DNA from: Candidatus Bathyarchaeota archaeon
Lineage (GTDB): Archaea; Thermoproteota; Bathyarchaeia; Bathyarchaeales; Bathycorpusculaceae
Assembly: GCA_025058315.1 (NCBI GenBank)
Contig: JANXET010000005.1
Span: forward strand, 34,955 to 98,954
Reading direction: 5' to 3'
DNA length: 64,000 bases
The first letter of the stretch is position 1. Every line of letters begins with the position of its first letter. Of this stretch, positions 1 through 9,106 are shown piece by piece. The notes beneath the pieces are model-generated. The model saw only the letters and a list, made by a program, of their open reading frames with translations, had not been told where the DNA came from and searched no databases. A program made the translations under genes and the position numbers.

Positions 1-1047
1 GTGAACAGGCAGGGAGAAGACCTGCTCTGAAGCCTTCTCCGTTTCTGAAAGTCTAAACACGCCGAATTTTCTGTAGTAGGGCATGAGGTGTATGGGATAT
101 GCATAGTAGATTTCAGCGCCTATACCCTCACTCCTTAATCTTTCAACTAAAGCGTTTCGCCTGGCCGCATCTGCCTCTTTAAGTCTAACAGTATATAGGT
201 ACCAGCTGCTTTTGCGGTTTTCAGGCTCGATGGGAAGCTGCAAGATGCTTTCAAGATCTGTTAGGTTTCCAGTAAGCCTTTCAGCGTTCTCCCTTCTCCT
301 CGCCAGGAATTTTGGTAATTTTTCCAGCTGCACCAGTCCTATGGCGGCCTGTATTTCAGGCATACGGTAATTATGCCCTAAAACCACTGATTTGTACTTT
401 TCCATCTCTCCATGGCACCTGAAAAGTCTCAGCTTTTCAGCGAATTCCTTATTGTTAGTCGTCACCATCCCGCCTTCGCCGGTCGTCATATTTTTGCTTG
501 CGTAGAAACTCCAGCATGCCATGTCAGCATATGCGCCAGCAGGTTTTCCATTATAAACTGCACCATGAGCTTGAGCCGCATCCTCAATAACAGTCAGCCC
601 ATATCTATCAGCTATTTCCTTAATCGGCTTTAAATCGGCTGGTAAGCCGTATAGGTCAACAGCGATTATCGCCCTCGTTTTCTTTGTTATGGCTTCTTCA
701 ACTTTTTCTGGAGAAATATTGTATGTTACAGGGTCTATGTCTACGAAGATCGGTTTGGCTCCAGCCAGCACTACAACCTCAGCCGTAGCTACGAAGGTGA
801 AGCTTGGGAGAATCACCTCATCTCCAAAGCTTACTCCAGCTGCAAGAACGGCTGCATGTAAAGCTGCGGTTCCGCTGTTAACCGCCAGCGCATATTTTGC
901 GTCAACCAACTTTGCATATTCTTCTTCAAAACGTTTGACCATTGGCCCGGACCCCAGTGCGTGAGTGAGAATACCGCTTTTTAGAACCTTTACAGCGGCT
1001 TCAATTTCCTCTTCACCTATCTGTGGAACGTTTATAGGGATCAACAT
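1..1047 (-). CDS. DegT/DnrJ/EryC1/StrS-family PLP aminotransferase (3' end cut by window)
   Basis: This is a sugar aminotransferase of the DegT/DnrJ/EryC1/StrS family. These PLP enzymes aminate nucleotide-linked keto-sugars for surface glycans or similar products. About 349 codons are visible from an ATG at 1047 and the frame runs off the window edge, so the C-terminus is missing. The PLP lysine lies in the motif SFYASKN, preceded by the family-typical EDAAQAHGA, and an N-terminal NSGTAALHAA stretch would hold the cofactor phosphate. The substrate cannot be read from the sequence, and the next gene (NAD-kinase-like) gives no pathway hint. Confidence 0.9.
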   Translation of the reverse strand, partial: MLIPINVPQIGEEEIEAAVKVLKSGILTHALGSGPMVKRFEEEYAKLVDAKYALAVNSGTAALHAAVLAAGVSFGDEVILPSFTFVATAEVVVLAGAKPIFVDIDPVTYNISPEKVEEAITKKTRAIIAVDLYGLPADLKPIKEIADRYGLTVIEDAAQAHGAVYNGKPAGAYADMACWSFYASKNMTTGEGGMVTTNNKEFAEKLRLFRCHGEMEKYKSVVLGHNYRMPEIQAAIGLVQLEKLPKFLARRRENAERLTGNLTDLESILQLPIEPENRKSSWYLYTVRLKEADAARRNALVERLRSEGIGAEIYYAYPIHLMPYYRKFGVFRLSETEKASEQVFSLPVH

Positions 1048-1092
1048 CCATCACTTACTTAACTAAAATGTTTACAGCCCTTAATAGGGTTG

Positions 1093-2250
1093 CTATTCAA
1101 CAGGCATAAGCTGCTCCATTTTATAGTCAACTATAACCTTGATTTTGCGTCTTCGGAATTCATCATCGAGATTTGAATCGCCTGTATCCACCCTTAAACT
1201 CCTTAATTTTTCAATCTTGCTCTTTGTCGCGATCACTGTTATGTTGCCTAAGCCTACATGACGAATTACTCTGGGGCTTATCTGCTGGTTTCCCCTTCCG
1301 AATATGAAACCTTGCCCACCTATTGGAGTTACTATAATATGGGCTTTCTTGCCACGAATAGTCTCAAGTATTTGACTTTCATTCGCATCCTTTACAATCA
1401 TTTTCTTATTAAGAAAAAGGTCAACCCCCAAGAGAGTTTTACGGGCATCAAGAAGATCTGCGATTGTTCGGGTTGTCGTACCGGGTCCTATAATGTAAAC
1501 TACATCAGGTTCCATGTTTTCTATCATGTATATGGCTATAGCCGCCATGTTCCGAAGCTCGCTTTCAGCCACCGGTGTTGCAATTTTTACTCCCTGGATA
1601 AGTAAGGGCTCATATGGCACAAGCATATATCCATAAAGCTCAGCTGACACCCATCCACTTCTGAAGGCTTCCTCATCAATGTCCATAACCTCCGCTTCCC
1701 TCAACGGTAACCCTTCAAAAAGGAACCTAACAGCTATCTTAGCTGCCGCTGCAGGGGTCACCCCGAAGACGGCGCTGTGCATCTTAACCCCCGTGGGAAC
1801 ACCTAAAACTGGAATGCTTAGATTAACGGCCTTTAATACATCACGCGCTGTCCCATCTCCGCCACAGAATACTAAAAGGTCTGCTCCCATTTTCTTGATT
1901 TCCCCTGCAATATGTACAGTATCCTCAGCGCTGGTCAGCTCCTTTCTTTCACCGATAACCACACATGGAAAATTACAGTTTTTAGCTACGTCTTCCCCCA
2001 TGGCTCCAGCTCCTACAAACAGCCTAATTTTATCTTTATAAGGCATAAGCTCTGACAGAAAGGTTTCAGCTCTCAAGGGGGCAATTGGCTTGGCCCCCAT
2101 GCCTATGGCCTTCATTAGAACCTCAATTCCATCTGTTCCCTTTAACCCTACAGCACCACCCATCCCAGCTATAGGATTAACTATGAATCCCATTTTTCTT
2201 GCAGAACTACTTTCAAACAAAGTCTCACTTACATCATATGGCATGGACAA
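1093..2250 (-). CDS. ATP-NAD/AcoX kinase-like protein (COG3199 type)
   Basis: The protein is about 385 residues and resembles the ATP-NAD/AcoX kinase group, which shares the NAD-kinase/diacylglycerol-kinase fold. The diagnostic CGGDGTARD motif (GGDGT, nucleotide binding and catalysis) lies near residue 130, and the N-terminus reads MGFIVNPIAGMGG, typical of the group. That internal Met (2193) may be the true start, because the preceding 19 residues are not family-like. It lies just downstream of trpB2 on the same strand with a gap of about 20 bases, so the two may be cotranscribed. NAD kinase activity is inferred and the substrate is not proven. Confidence 0.8.
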   Translation of the reverse strand: MSMPYDVSETLFESSSARKMGFIVNPIAGMGGAVGLKGTDGIEVLMKAIGMGAKPIAPLRAETFLSELMPYKDKIRLFVGAGAMGEDVAKNCNFPCVVIGERKELTSAEDTVHIAGEIKKMGADLLVFCGGDGTARDVLKAVNLSIPVLGVPTGVKMHSAVFGVTPAAAAKIAVRFLFEGLPLREAEVMDIDEEAFRSGWVSAELYGYMLVPYEPLLIQGVKIATPVAESELRNMAAIAIYMIENMEPDVVYIIGPGTTTRTIADLLDARKTLLGVDLFLNKKMIVKDANESQILETIRGKKAHIIVTPIGGQGFIFGRGNQQISPRVIRHVGLGNITVIATKSKIEKLRSLRVDTGDSNLDDEFRRRKIKVIVDYKMEQLMPVE

Positions 2251-2271
2251 CTAGATAAAAAATGAGTAAGA

Positions 2272-3669
2272 TTATCCGATATACTTCTTTTTAACTTCGT
2301 CGAGCCAAGGATACAGTTTCCTGAGTCGCTGCATGGCTTCTTCAACTTTTTTAGCCGGGTACTCGTAAGGCTGCAGTTTGCCGCTTAGAAAGTCGGCGTA
2401 AGCCTGCATATCAAAGTGTCCATGTCCGCATAAATTAAACAGGATAACTTTCTTCTCCCCGGTTTTTTTGCACTTTAATGCTTCGTCTACGGCGGCCTTT
2501 ATGGCATGCGCTGGTTCCGGAGCTGGAATAATGCCTTCTGTTTGGATGAATAGCTTCGCAGCTTCGAATACTTCCACTTGATTATAGGCAACTGTTCTTA
2601 AATGCCCTGTTGAAGCGAGGAGACTTATGGTTGGCGCTATCCCGTGGTAGCGCAGTCCCCCTGCATGTATGGGCGGAGGTATATAATCATGCCCGAGCGT
2701 ATGCATTGGGACAAGAGGTGTTATCCGCGCCGTATCCCCATGGTCGAACGTGTATTCGCCCTTTGTAACCGATGGACAGGCGGTGGGCTCCACCGCGAGG
2801 AAGTTGACATCTTTAGGAGCCTTCTTAGAAACCTTGTCGTGATAGAAAGGCCAGAATAGCCCTGAGAAGCTGCTTCCGCCGCCGATGCACCCTATAACCA
2901 GATCGGGATAGTCTCCAGCTACCTCCATCTGTTTTTTAGATTCAAGACCTATTACTGTTTGATGAAGAAGTACATGGTTGAAGACGCTTCCTATCCCGTA
3001 ATTAGTATCCTCATGGACCAGAGCATCTTCAACTGCTTCACTGATAGCTATGCCGAGGCTGCCAGGGTTATCCGGGTCTTCTTTGAGTATTTTTCTTCCA
3101 GCTTCTGTTTTGTCGCTTGGGCTCGGGTATACCTCAGCCCCAAATGATTCCATCATGATCCTTCGGTAGGGCTTCTGCTGGTAACTGACCTTAACCATAT
3201 AGACTGTGCATTTAAGGCCAAACATCATACAGCCGAAGGACAATGCTGAACCCCATTGGCCAGCTCCAGTCTCCGTGGCAAGCCTCTTGATGCCTTCCTT
3301 CATGTTGTAGTAAGCCTGAGCCACTGCCGTGTTCGGCTTGTGGCTTCCAGTTGGGCTGACACCCTCATACTTGTAGTATATTTTAGCCGGTGTGCCGAGA
3401 GCCTTCTCAAGTCGTACAGCCCGGATCAGTGGAGTGGGACGCCACATCTGATATACATCCCGCACTTCACCCGGGATGTCTATCCACCTTTCTTGGCTGA
3501 ATTCTTGCGCCAGGATTTGCTTTGGAAAGATCTTAGGAGCCACCCCTCCTCCAGGCTCCTTTGTTTGAGGATCTATGAATGGTGGAAGCGGCTTTGGCAG
3601 GTCGGGAAGGATGCAGTACCACTGTTTTGGCACTTCATCCTCGTCCAGAATTATTCTTTTGGAAGGCAT
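2272..3669 (-). CDS. trpB2: TrpB2-type tryptophan synthase beta chain
   Basis: This is a PLP enzyme of the TrpB2 branch, which condenses indole with serine (or phosphoserine) to give tryptophan and usually works without TrpA. The PLP lysine is in TGSHKPNTA and the phosphate-binding loop is GGGSSFSG. The N-terminal extension with [15 protein letters not shown] is characteristic of TrpB2. I start it at ATG 3669 (about 465 aa). A longer in-frame extension to 3849 is low-complexity and would overlap the divergent ACT-domain gene. No trpA or other trp genes are in the window, consistent with a stand-alone TrpB2. It is divergent from a predicted amino-acid regulator. Confidence 0.92.
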   Translation of the reverse strand: MPSKRIILDEDEVPKQWYCILPDLPKPLPPFIDPQTKEPGGGVAPKIFPKQILAQEFSQERWIDIPGEVRDVYQMWRPTPLIRAVRLEKALGTPAKIYYKYEGVSPTGSHKPNTAVAQAYYNMKEGIKRLATETGAGQWGSALSFGCMMFGLKCTVYMVKVSYQQKPYRRIMMESFGAEVYPSPSDKTEAGRKILKEDPDNPGSLGIAISEAVEDALVHEDTNYGIGSVFNHVLLHQTVIGLESKKQMEVAGDYPDLVIGCIGGGSSFSGLFWPFYHDKVSKKAPKDVNFLAVEPTACPSVTKGEYTFDHGDTARITPLVPMHTLGHDYIPPPIHAGGLRYHGIAPTISLLASTGHLRTVAYNQVEVFEAAKLFIQTEGIIPAPEPAHAIKAAVDEALKCKKTGEKKVILFNLCGHGHFDMQAYADFLSGKLQPYEYPAKKVEEAMQRLRKLYPWLDEVKKKYIG

Positions 3670-3825
3670 AGCTTCACGCCCATTATTGCTAAAATCGAGC
3701 ATAAATGCAATATTTAAGTCTTTTGAGTATAATTTAGTGCATTTAAGATCAGCGTCACACATAAGTGGATTAAAAACAAGCTTAATTAAACTCGATGAAG
3801 AAGGGATACTTGAAGGAGAATTGGA

Positions 3826-4329
3826 ATGTGGAGCACCATTAAGAAGCATCTTGAAGGTTACCCTGAAAGGCTTAAGGTTGCTCGCGTTCTGGTGGAGAAT
3901 GGGCTCAGCGTCAGGGATGGAAAAATCTTCTTAAATGATATTGAAATTCCGCCTGTGCGCATCGCAAGAGTGGCATGTGTTGATAGGCGGACGGTGACCG
4001 AAACCGTAGCCACGATACTGAGGATACAAGAGCTGCGACTGATCTTCGAGAGTCTAAGATCCGCGGGGCACTCGCTTAAGGAGGTTGCACGGCACTTAAA
4101 TTTCGGTGTTGTGGAAATAACACCAGAGGACGCGAGGACACCTGGAATCTTAGCTAAGGCCGCCACCATATTGGCCAACAACGGACTGAGTATAAGACAA
4201 GCTATAGTTGACGATCCTGAGCTTTCTCCAGAGCCAAAACTAACCTTAATAGTGGAAAGGAAAATTCCAGGAGAGCTTATTCCAGAGTTTCTGAAGGTGA
4301 AGGGCGTCGCAAAAGTTTCAGTTTATTAG
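3826..4329 (+). CDS. Predicted amino-acid metabolism regulator with ACT domain (COG2150-like)
   Basis: A 167-residue protein with an N-terminal helix-turn-helix-like half (about residues 1-85, including [13 protein letters not shown]) and a C-terminal ACT fold (about 90-167, with [19 protein letters not shown]). ACT domains bind amino acids and control metabolic enzymes or transcription. The organisation matches the archaeal family described as a predicted regulator of amino acid metabolism. It is transcribed divergently from trpB2 across about 155 bases, so control of trpB2 by tryptophan or serine is an attractive inference. The ligand is not identifiable from sequence. Confidence 0.8.
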   Translation: MWSTIKKHLEGYPERLKVARVLVENGLSVRDGKIFLNDIEIPPVRIARVACVDRRTVTETVATILRIQELRLIFESLRSAGHSLKEVARHLNFGVVEITPEDARTPGILAKAATILANNGLSIRQAIVDDPELSPEPKLTLIVERKIPGELIPEFLKVKGVAKVSVY

Positions 4330-4413
4330 CAGTTTCAAATCTATAGTTGACAAAGTATGCTATCATCCATTTCTCCGCATTTTTCAATGTACATTTTAAC
4401 CTTGTCGCCGCAA

Positions 4414-5171
4414 CTTTATCGCAACTACGACTTTCGAGTTGCAAGCGCTTTAACGGAATTAGCTTCTAAACAGCCCTCTGAAGTAATTCTGATAGGCTCC
4501 ACTAAAAAAGGGTAGAGAGCTCGCCGCGAGACTTGCAACGAGACTAAAGGCAGGGCTTGTGCAAGATGTTTTCAGGTTGAATATAAATGAGGAGGGAAAA
4601 ATAACTGCGGCTAGAATCGTGTATGGCGGCAGCGGTATAGCCCTAATCACCTATGAGATTAAGCCGCATATTGCAACAATACCCACCTAGAACCTTTGAG
4701 AAGCCTAAGCCCTCGGAGAAGAAAGCAGAAATTGTGTATGAAAACCTTGAGGAACCGAAAACTGAGGTTGTCAAGGTTGGAACTGCAGAAGCCTGCATTG
4801 AAGAGGCCAGTGTTGTAATCTGCGGTGGACGCGGAGTCGCTAAGAAGGATGATTTTAAGATGCTTGAGGAGTTGGCTAACATCCTCGGCTGGCAAGTTGG
4901 CGTAACAAGACCCTTAGCTGAAGATAGAAAATGGTTCCATGAGTAGGGTGGACTCTCAGGGAAAAGAATTAAACCTGAAATATATATTGGCTGCGGAATA
5001 TCTGGAATGATACAGCACATAGCTGGAATTAGAGACTCGAAAGTCATAGTTGAGATAAACAACGACCCTAACGCACCCATATTTGAAATGGCGGACTACA
5101 TAATCGTAGGCGACATATACCAGATAGTACCTGCTCTAATAGAATCGCTAAGAACCATTTTGAGGAAATAG
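4414..5171 (+). pseudogene. etfA: Degraded electron transfer flavoprotein alpha subunit (etfA/fixB)
   Basis: The translated fragments read as the EtfA C-terminal two thirds: KKG-RELAARLATRLKAGL, then VVICGGRGV, then the FAD-binding [13 protein letters not shown] and [19 protein letters not shown]. The frame is broken three times: one extra base in the A/G run at about 4504-4512 giving TAG at 4513, a second shift near 4680-4686, and an in-frame TAG at 4944-4946. The N-terminal roughly 90-100 residues are absent. No etfB or ETF dehydrogenase is adjacent. With three independent lesions plus a missing 5' end this is a decaying gene. A single homopolymer error could explain only one of them. Confidence 0.85.
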
Positions 5172-5253
5172 TCCGGAAAAATCTGAACAAAAACAGCGGA
5201 AAATGAGAAAATGGAAAGCCATAATCATCGAACTCAATTATCAGAAACGATAA

Positions 5254-5263
5254 ATTTATATTG
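5254..5263 (+). promoter_or_regulatory. TATA box of the thermosome gene
   Basis: The sequence TTTATATT lies about 45 bases upstream of the TTG start at 5307, preceded by a purine-rich stretch that could serve as BRE. The expected transcription start is near 5285, leaving a short leader that contains the GGGAGAGTGA ribosome-binding site. Assigned from spacing and composition only. Confidence 0.6.
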
Positions 5264-5306
5264 TAATGCCGTTTTTGTTTGAGACGCATTTAGGGAGAGT
5301 GATAGT

Positions 5307-6947
5307 TTGTCATCACCGTCAACGGGAATTCCAGTTTTGATATTAAAAGAAGGATCAAGCCGCACGAAGGGCAGGGAAGCTCAGCATGCAAACATCATGG
5401 CTGCGAGGGTGATAGCTGAGGCTGTGAAGAGTTCCCTTGGGCCGAAGGGCATGGATAAAATGCTCGTGGACAGCTTTGGAGACGTGACGATAACAAGTGA
5501 CGGACGCACAATCCTAGATGAAATGGACGTACAGCATCCGGCAGCAAAAATGATGGTTGAAGTGGCGAAGACGCAGGATAACGAGGCGGGAGACGGAACA
5601 ACAACCTCGGTGATTTTCGCTGGGGAACTGCTTGGAAAAGCTGAGGATTTAATTGCAAAGAACATACATCCAACAGTGATAATTGACGGCTACAAGAAGG
5701 CCATGGAGAAAGTTCTTGAAACCCTTGAGAAGATAGCGATTCCGGTTAACTTAAGCTCTAAAGAACAGCTGAAAAAGGCTGCGATGACTTCAATGGCAAG
5801 CAAGCTAGTAGCTGAACATAAGGAATATCTGGCGGAGATAGCTGTGGAAGCCGTTTTGCAGGTTGCAGAAAAGAAAGACGGCGGATATAAAGTCGATATA
5901 GACGACGTTAAGGTTGAGAAGAAGCCGGGTGAATCATTAAGGGATACAAGGCTGATTAATGGTATAGTGTTGGACAAGGAAGTGGTACATCCTGGAATGC
6001 CGAAGCGTGTTGAAAACGCTAAGATAGCTCTTCTTGACACCTCCTTGGAGATTGAGAAAACCGAGTTTGACGCCAAGCTAAACATTGAAACACCAGAGCA
6101 GATGGAGGCCTTCTTGAAGCAGGAAGAGGAAATGCTGAGGGAGATGGTTGAGAAGATCGCCTCGATAGGCGCTAATGTGGTTCTATGCCAGAAAGGCATA
6201 GATGACGTGGCCCAGCATTTCTTGGCAAAGAAGGGAATTCTCGCCGTTAGGAGAATCAAAAAGTCAGACATGGAAAAACTCTCAAAGGCTACTGGGGGAA
6301 AGATTATAACAAACCTTGATGATGCAACACCCGTGGATCTCGGCTACGCAAGCCTCGTGGAAGAGCGCAAAATCGGCGACGACAAGATGACCTTCGTGGA
6401 GGGGTGCAAGAACCCACGCTCAGTAACAATTCTGATTAGGGGTGGAACAGAACGCATAGTAGATGAGGCTGAACGTTCAATACATGACGCCCTATGCGTG
6501 GTCAAGGATATACTTGAAGAACCGAAAGTTTTAGCTGGCGGAGGAGCACCGGAACTTGAAGCAGCCAGAATACTCAAAAAGTATGCAGAGTCCTTCCCCG
6601 GTAAAGAACAGCTTGCAATTAAAAGCTTCGCTGAAGCCTTGGAGGTCATCCCGACGACTCTAACGGAGAATGCTGGACTGGATCCCATAGACATATTATC
6701 CGAATTGAGAGCAAGACATGAAAAAGGCGAGATATGGGCTGGAATAGAAGTTATCGAAGGAAAAGTTGAAGACATGGCTAAGGTTGGAGTCTTTGAACCA
6801 TTATCTGTAAAGAAACAGGTTATAAAGTCCGCAACCGAAGCAGCGACGATGATACTGAAAATTGATGATATAATAGCAGCGGGAAAAGCCAAAACTCCCT
6901 CAGTGCCTCCTAAAGGTCCTGAAGGCGAATATGGTGCTGGGGAGTAG
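5307..6947 (+). CDS. thsA: Thermosome subunit (group II chaperonin, CCT-like)
   Basis: A 546-residue group II chaperonin subunit. It assembles into a double-ring ATP-dependent folding machine in the cytoplasm. The N-terminus has [28 protein letters not shown], the nucleotide-binding GDGTTT is near residue 97, and the apical and C-terminal equatorial segments are complete. The tail ends in EYGAGE, without the usual long GGM repeats. The start is TTG with a strong GGGAGAG site. The rpoK frame follows directly in the same reading frame seven bases after the TAG stop. Only one thermosome subunit is in the window. Confidence 0.97.
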   Translation: MSSPSTGIPVLILKEGSSRTKGREAQHANIMAARVIAEAVKSSLGPKGMDKMLVDSFGDVTITSDGRTILDEMDVQHPAAKMMVEVAKTQDNEAGDGTTTSVIFAGELLGKAEDLIAKNIHPTVIIDGYKKAMEKVLETLEKIAIPVNLSSKEQLKKAAMTSMASKLVAEHKEYLAEIAVEAVLQVAEKKDGGYKVDIDDVKVEKKPGESLRDTRLINGIVLDKEVVHPGMPKRVENAKIALLDTSLEIEKTEFDAKLNIETPEQMEAFLKQEEEMLREMVEKIASIGANVVLCQKGIDDVAQHFLAKKGILAVRRIKKSDMEKLSKATGGKIITNLDDATPVDLGYASLVEERKIGDDKMTFVEGCKNPRSVTILIRGGTERIVDEAERSIHDALCVVKDILEEPKVLAGGGAPELEAARILKKYAESFPGKEQLAIKSFAEALEVIPTTLTENAGLDPIDILSELRARHEKGEIWAGIEVIEGKVEDMAKVGVFEPLSVKKQVIKSATEAATMILKIDDIIAAGKAKTPSVPPKGPEGEYGAGE

Positions 6948-6953
6948 CGGCAT

Positions 6954-7208
6954 ACGTCCAAAGAGAAGAAAATCTTTGTAGGTCCCCCGAAGCTCACCCG
7001 ATTCGAAAAGGCAAGAATAGTAGGGGCTAGAGCCTTACAGATATCAATGGGGGCACCAATACTTATCGATGTCCCGGAAGGGTCAACGCTAAGCCCAATC
7101 GACATTGCCTTGAATGAACTTGAGGCGGGTGTGCTGCCGATAACTATTAGAAGGACACTGCCAGACGGCACCTACCAGGACATACCCATCAAATGGCTTC
7201 TCGAATAG
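6954..7208 (+). CDS. rpoK: DNA-directed RNA polymerase subunit K (Rpb6/omega homologue), no canonical start codon
   Basis: Translation gives [24 protein letters not shown], then a region ending IPIKWLLE. This is the complete conserved core of archaeal RpoK, the omega/Rpb6 subunit that helps assemble RNA polymerase. The frame is open back to the thermosome stop (6945-6947), but there is no ATG, GTG or TTG between. I place the start tentatively at ACG 6954, nine bases after a GGGGAG. Alternatives are ATC 6972, or a one-base sequence error linking it to the ATG-GTG upstream in another frame. Identity is certain and only the start is unclear. It is probably cotranscribed with the thermosome. Confidence 0.85.
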   Translation, partial: TSKEKKIFVGPPKLTRFEKARIVGARALQISMGAPILIDVPEGSTLSPIDIALNELEAGVLPITIRRTLPDGTYQDIPIKWLLE

Positions 7209-7237
7209 GAAAGGTTAATCCAGACTTTTTTATTGTT

Positions 7238-7726
7238 TCACCGTCTTTCGTTTCTGTTATTTTGAATTTCTCTTGCTTCTTCAAGCGTTTTTCTTATTCT
7301 AATCCAGTGGGCGCCTTGCCAGTAAATTTGCTCGCATTTCGGACATTCCCAGAACTCGCTGTAACGGGAAAACGTGGATCTTTCAACTCTGCCCGCAACC
7401 TTCTCCTTCTGGATGGGACGCACTCTAGCGTTGCATTTCGGACACCTCGATATGGCCATATCTACTTCCAAGCTTATTCCAAATCTCTTGGACAATTTAG
7501 CCAAGTTCTCAGCTTCAGTCTGCCCGTTAACATAAAAAGTCTTAATTCCGCGAGCTACGGCACGCTGATAAAGCTCCAGATCCCTAGTAAGCAGAACCCT
7601 CCTTTCTTTCTTGGCTATCATGAGAAGCTGCGCGTCATCTAGACTGTTTGAATATTTAACGTTATAGCCCAGTATGCGAAGCCACCTTGTAAGTTTTCCA
7701 AGCATCCCATCAGCGATAAACTTCAC
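7238..7726 (-). CDS. Mut7-C RNase domain protein with zinc ribbon (COG1656)
   Basis: The 162-residue protein starts KFIADGMLGKLTRWLRILGYN, a hallmark of the Mut7-C family, a PIN-like nuclease domain. Acidic residues in LDDAQ and LLTRDLELY fit the PIN active site. The C-terminal half carries two CxxC pairs (CPKCNAR and CPKCEQIYWQG) forming a zinc ribbon. The GTG start (7726) overlaps the dihydroorotase TGA by four bases, so the two are translationally coupled. An RNase function is known only by family inference. Confidence 0.85.
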   Translation of the reverse strand: MKFIADGMLGKLTRWLRILGYNVKYSNSLDDAQLLMIAKKERRVLLTRDLELYQRAVARGIKTFYVNGQTEAENLAKLSKRFGISLEVDMAISRCPKCNARVRPIQKEKVAGRVERSTFSRYSEFWECPKCEQIYWQGAHWIRIRKTLEEAREIQNNRNERR

Positions 7727-9066
7727 AGTGTTGTCCCCCTAATTATTTCGCCGCATCCGGGGTTGCCTACAATCTCACCTTCATCCATCACGAGGTAGCC
7801 GTTAACAAAGGTCTTCATCGGCTTACCTTTAATTTCCCAGCCGTCGAAAGGTGAATACTTGGCTTTTGAGTTGAATCCGGAAGCGTCGACACGGCACTCC
7901 TTACTCAAATCCACAGCCACAAGATCAGCCCTGTATCCTTTTCTAACATGACCCCTATCCTTTAGCCTAAATATCCTGGCGGGGTTTTCAGCCATAAGCC
8001 GGACAACATCGGCTATTGCCATGAATCCCTTGTTAACTTGTGTAAGAAGAAGCGGAAGTGTTGTTTCAAGTCCGGGAATACCTGCCTTAACATTCCATAC
8101 GCTTCCGGCGCGCTTCTCCTCAACCGTATGTGGAGCGTGATCTGATGCCACTACGTCGACAAGCCCTGAAAGGACACCTAACCAAACTGCATCCATATGG
8201 CTTTTTCCACGCAGAGGAGGCAAAGTTAAGGCTATAGAGCCCATTTGCAGAAGGGCTTCAACAGATAAGAACATGTGATGTGGAGTTGCCTCGCAGGTTA
8301 CTGGTAAACCAGCCCTCTTGGCCTCAGCGATTAATTCTAAGGCTTCACTGGAGCTTATGTGGCAAAAATGCACGTGAACGCCCGTTAGCTTAGAAATTTT
8401 GATGACCCGTTGAACAGCTTTAATTTCAGCTTCTTCCGAATGCGCGATGAGGAAGGCCTCTATGTCGTTGCGGTTCATTTCTTTAAGCTTTTTAATAGAC
8501 TTCTCCAAGGTCTCATTGTCCTCAGCGTGAACTGAAACGGGAACCTTTCCGCCGATTCTTCTAAAAGCCTCAGCAACAGCCTCATCATCGTTTATATCGA
8601 GCCCTCCAACCTGATCGCCTAGAAACAGTTTAAAAGCCACGCAGCCCTCACGGATTACAGCCTCAATCTCATCCAGGGTTTTAGGAAATTCTGAGTAGAA
8701 CCCTACATTTGTAAGAATCTTTCCTGCGGCGACGCTTATCCTATTCTTCAAGGTTTCGACACTCATCGTGACAGGATTATTGTTAGGCATATCCAGTACT
8801 GTCGTTATTCCACCTGTAGCCGCCGCAGCTGTGCCGCTGTAGAAGTCTTCCTTGTAGGCTTTACCCTCATCCCTCAGGTGCACGTGGACATCTATCATTC
8901 CAGGCAGGACTAGAAGCCCGCGTAGACTTGTATAAGATGCAGCTCTGGGCATAATAGGCTCCTTTCCTATCTTAAAAATTCTTCCGTTGTCGATTGCGAT
9001 GCAGCACTCGATTATCCGCCCATCTACATAGGCTTTTAGATCTTTCAGGAGTAGGTCAACGCTCAA
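7723..9066 (-). CDS. pyrC: Dihydroorotase
   Basis: A 447-residue amidohydrolase of the class I dihydroorotase type, which interconverts N-carbamoyl-aspartate and dihydroorotate in pyrimidine synthesis. Metal-binding HVHLRD is near residue 60, followed by GGITTVLDMPNNNP. Further metal ligands lie in VHAEDNET and HFCHISSSEA, and the catalytic Asp region is ASDHAPH. It lies first in a pair with the Mut7-C gene. Orotidylate decarboxylase (pyrF) is encoded separately at 15.6 kb, so the pyrimidine pathway is scattered. Related allantoinase or hydantoinase activity is less likely given the motif set. Confidence 0.93.
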   Translation of the reverse strand: MSVDLLLKDLKAYVDGRIIECCIAIDNGRIFKIGKEPIMPRAASYTSLRGLLVLPGMIDVHVHLRDEGKAYKEDFYSGTAAAATGGITTVLDMPNNNPVTMSVETLKNRISVAAGKILTNVGFYSEFPKTLDEIEAVIREGCVAFKLFLGDQVGGLDINDDEAVAEAFRRIGGKVPVSVHAEDNETLEKSIKKLKEMNRNDIEAFLIAHSEEAEIKAVQRVIKISKLTGVHVHFCHISSSEALELIAEAKRAGLPVTCEATPHHMFLSVEALLQMGSIALTLPPLRGKSHMDAVWLGVLSGLVDVVASDHAPHTVEEKRAGSVWNVKAGIPGLETTLPLLLTQVNKGFMAIADVVRLMAENPARIFRLKDRGHVRKGYRADLVAVDLSKECRVDASGFNSKAKYSPFDGWEIKGKPMKTFVNGYLVMDEGEIVGNPGCGEIIRGTTL

Positions 9067-9106
9067 TTTCGTTCTCTCGTTTTGTTAGGAAGTTAAGTCT
9101 ACAATC

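Noticed and set aside
3670..3849. Longer TrpB2 start at 3849
   Set aside because: Low-complexity sequence without family match that overlaps the divergent ACT gene.
4944..4946. TAG in etfA read as pyrrolysine or a readthrough codon
   Set aside because: The gene also has two other frame breaks and no 5' end, and I see no pyrrolysine genes in the window. Pseudogene is simpler.
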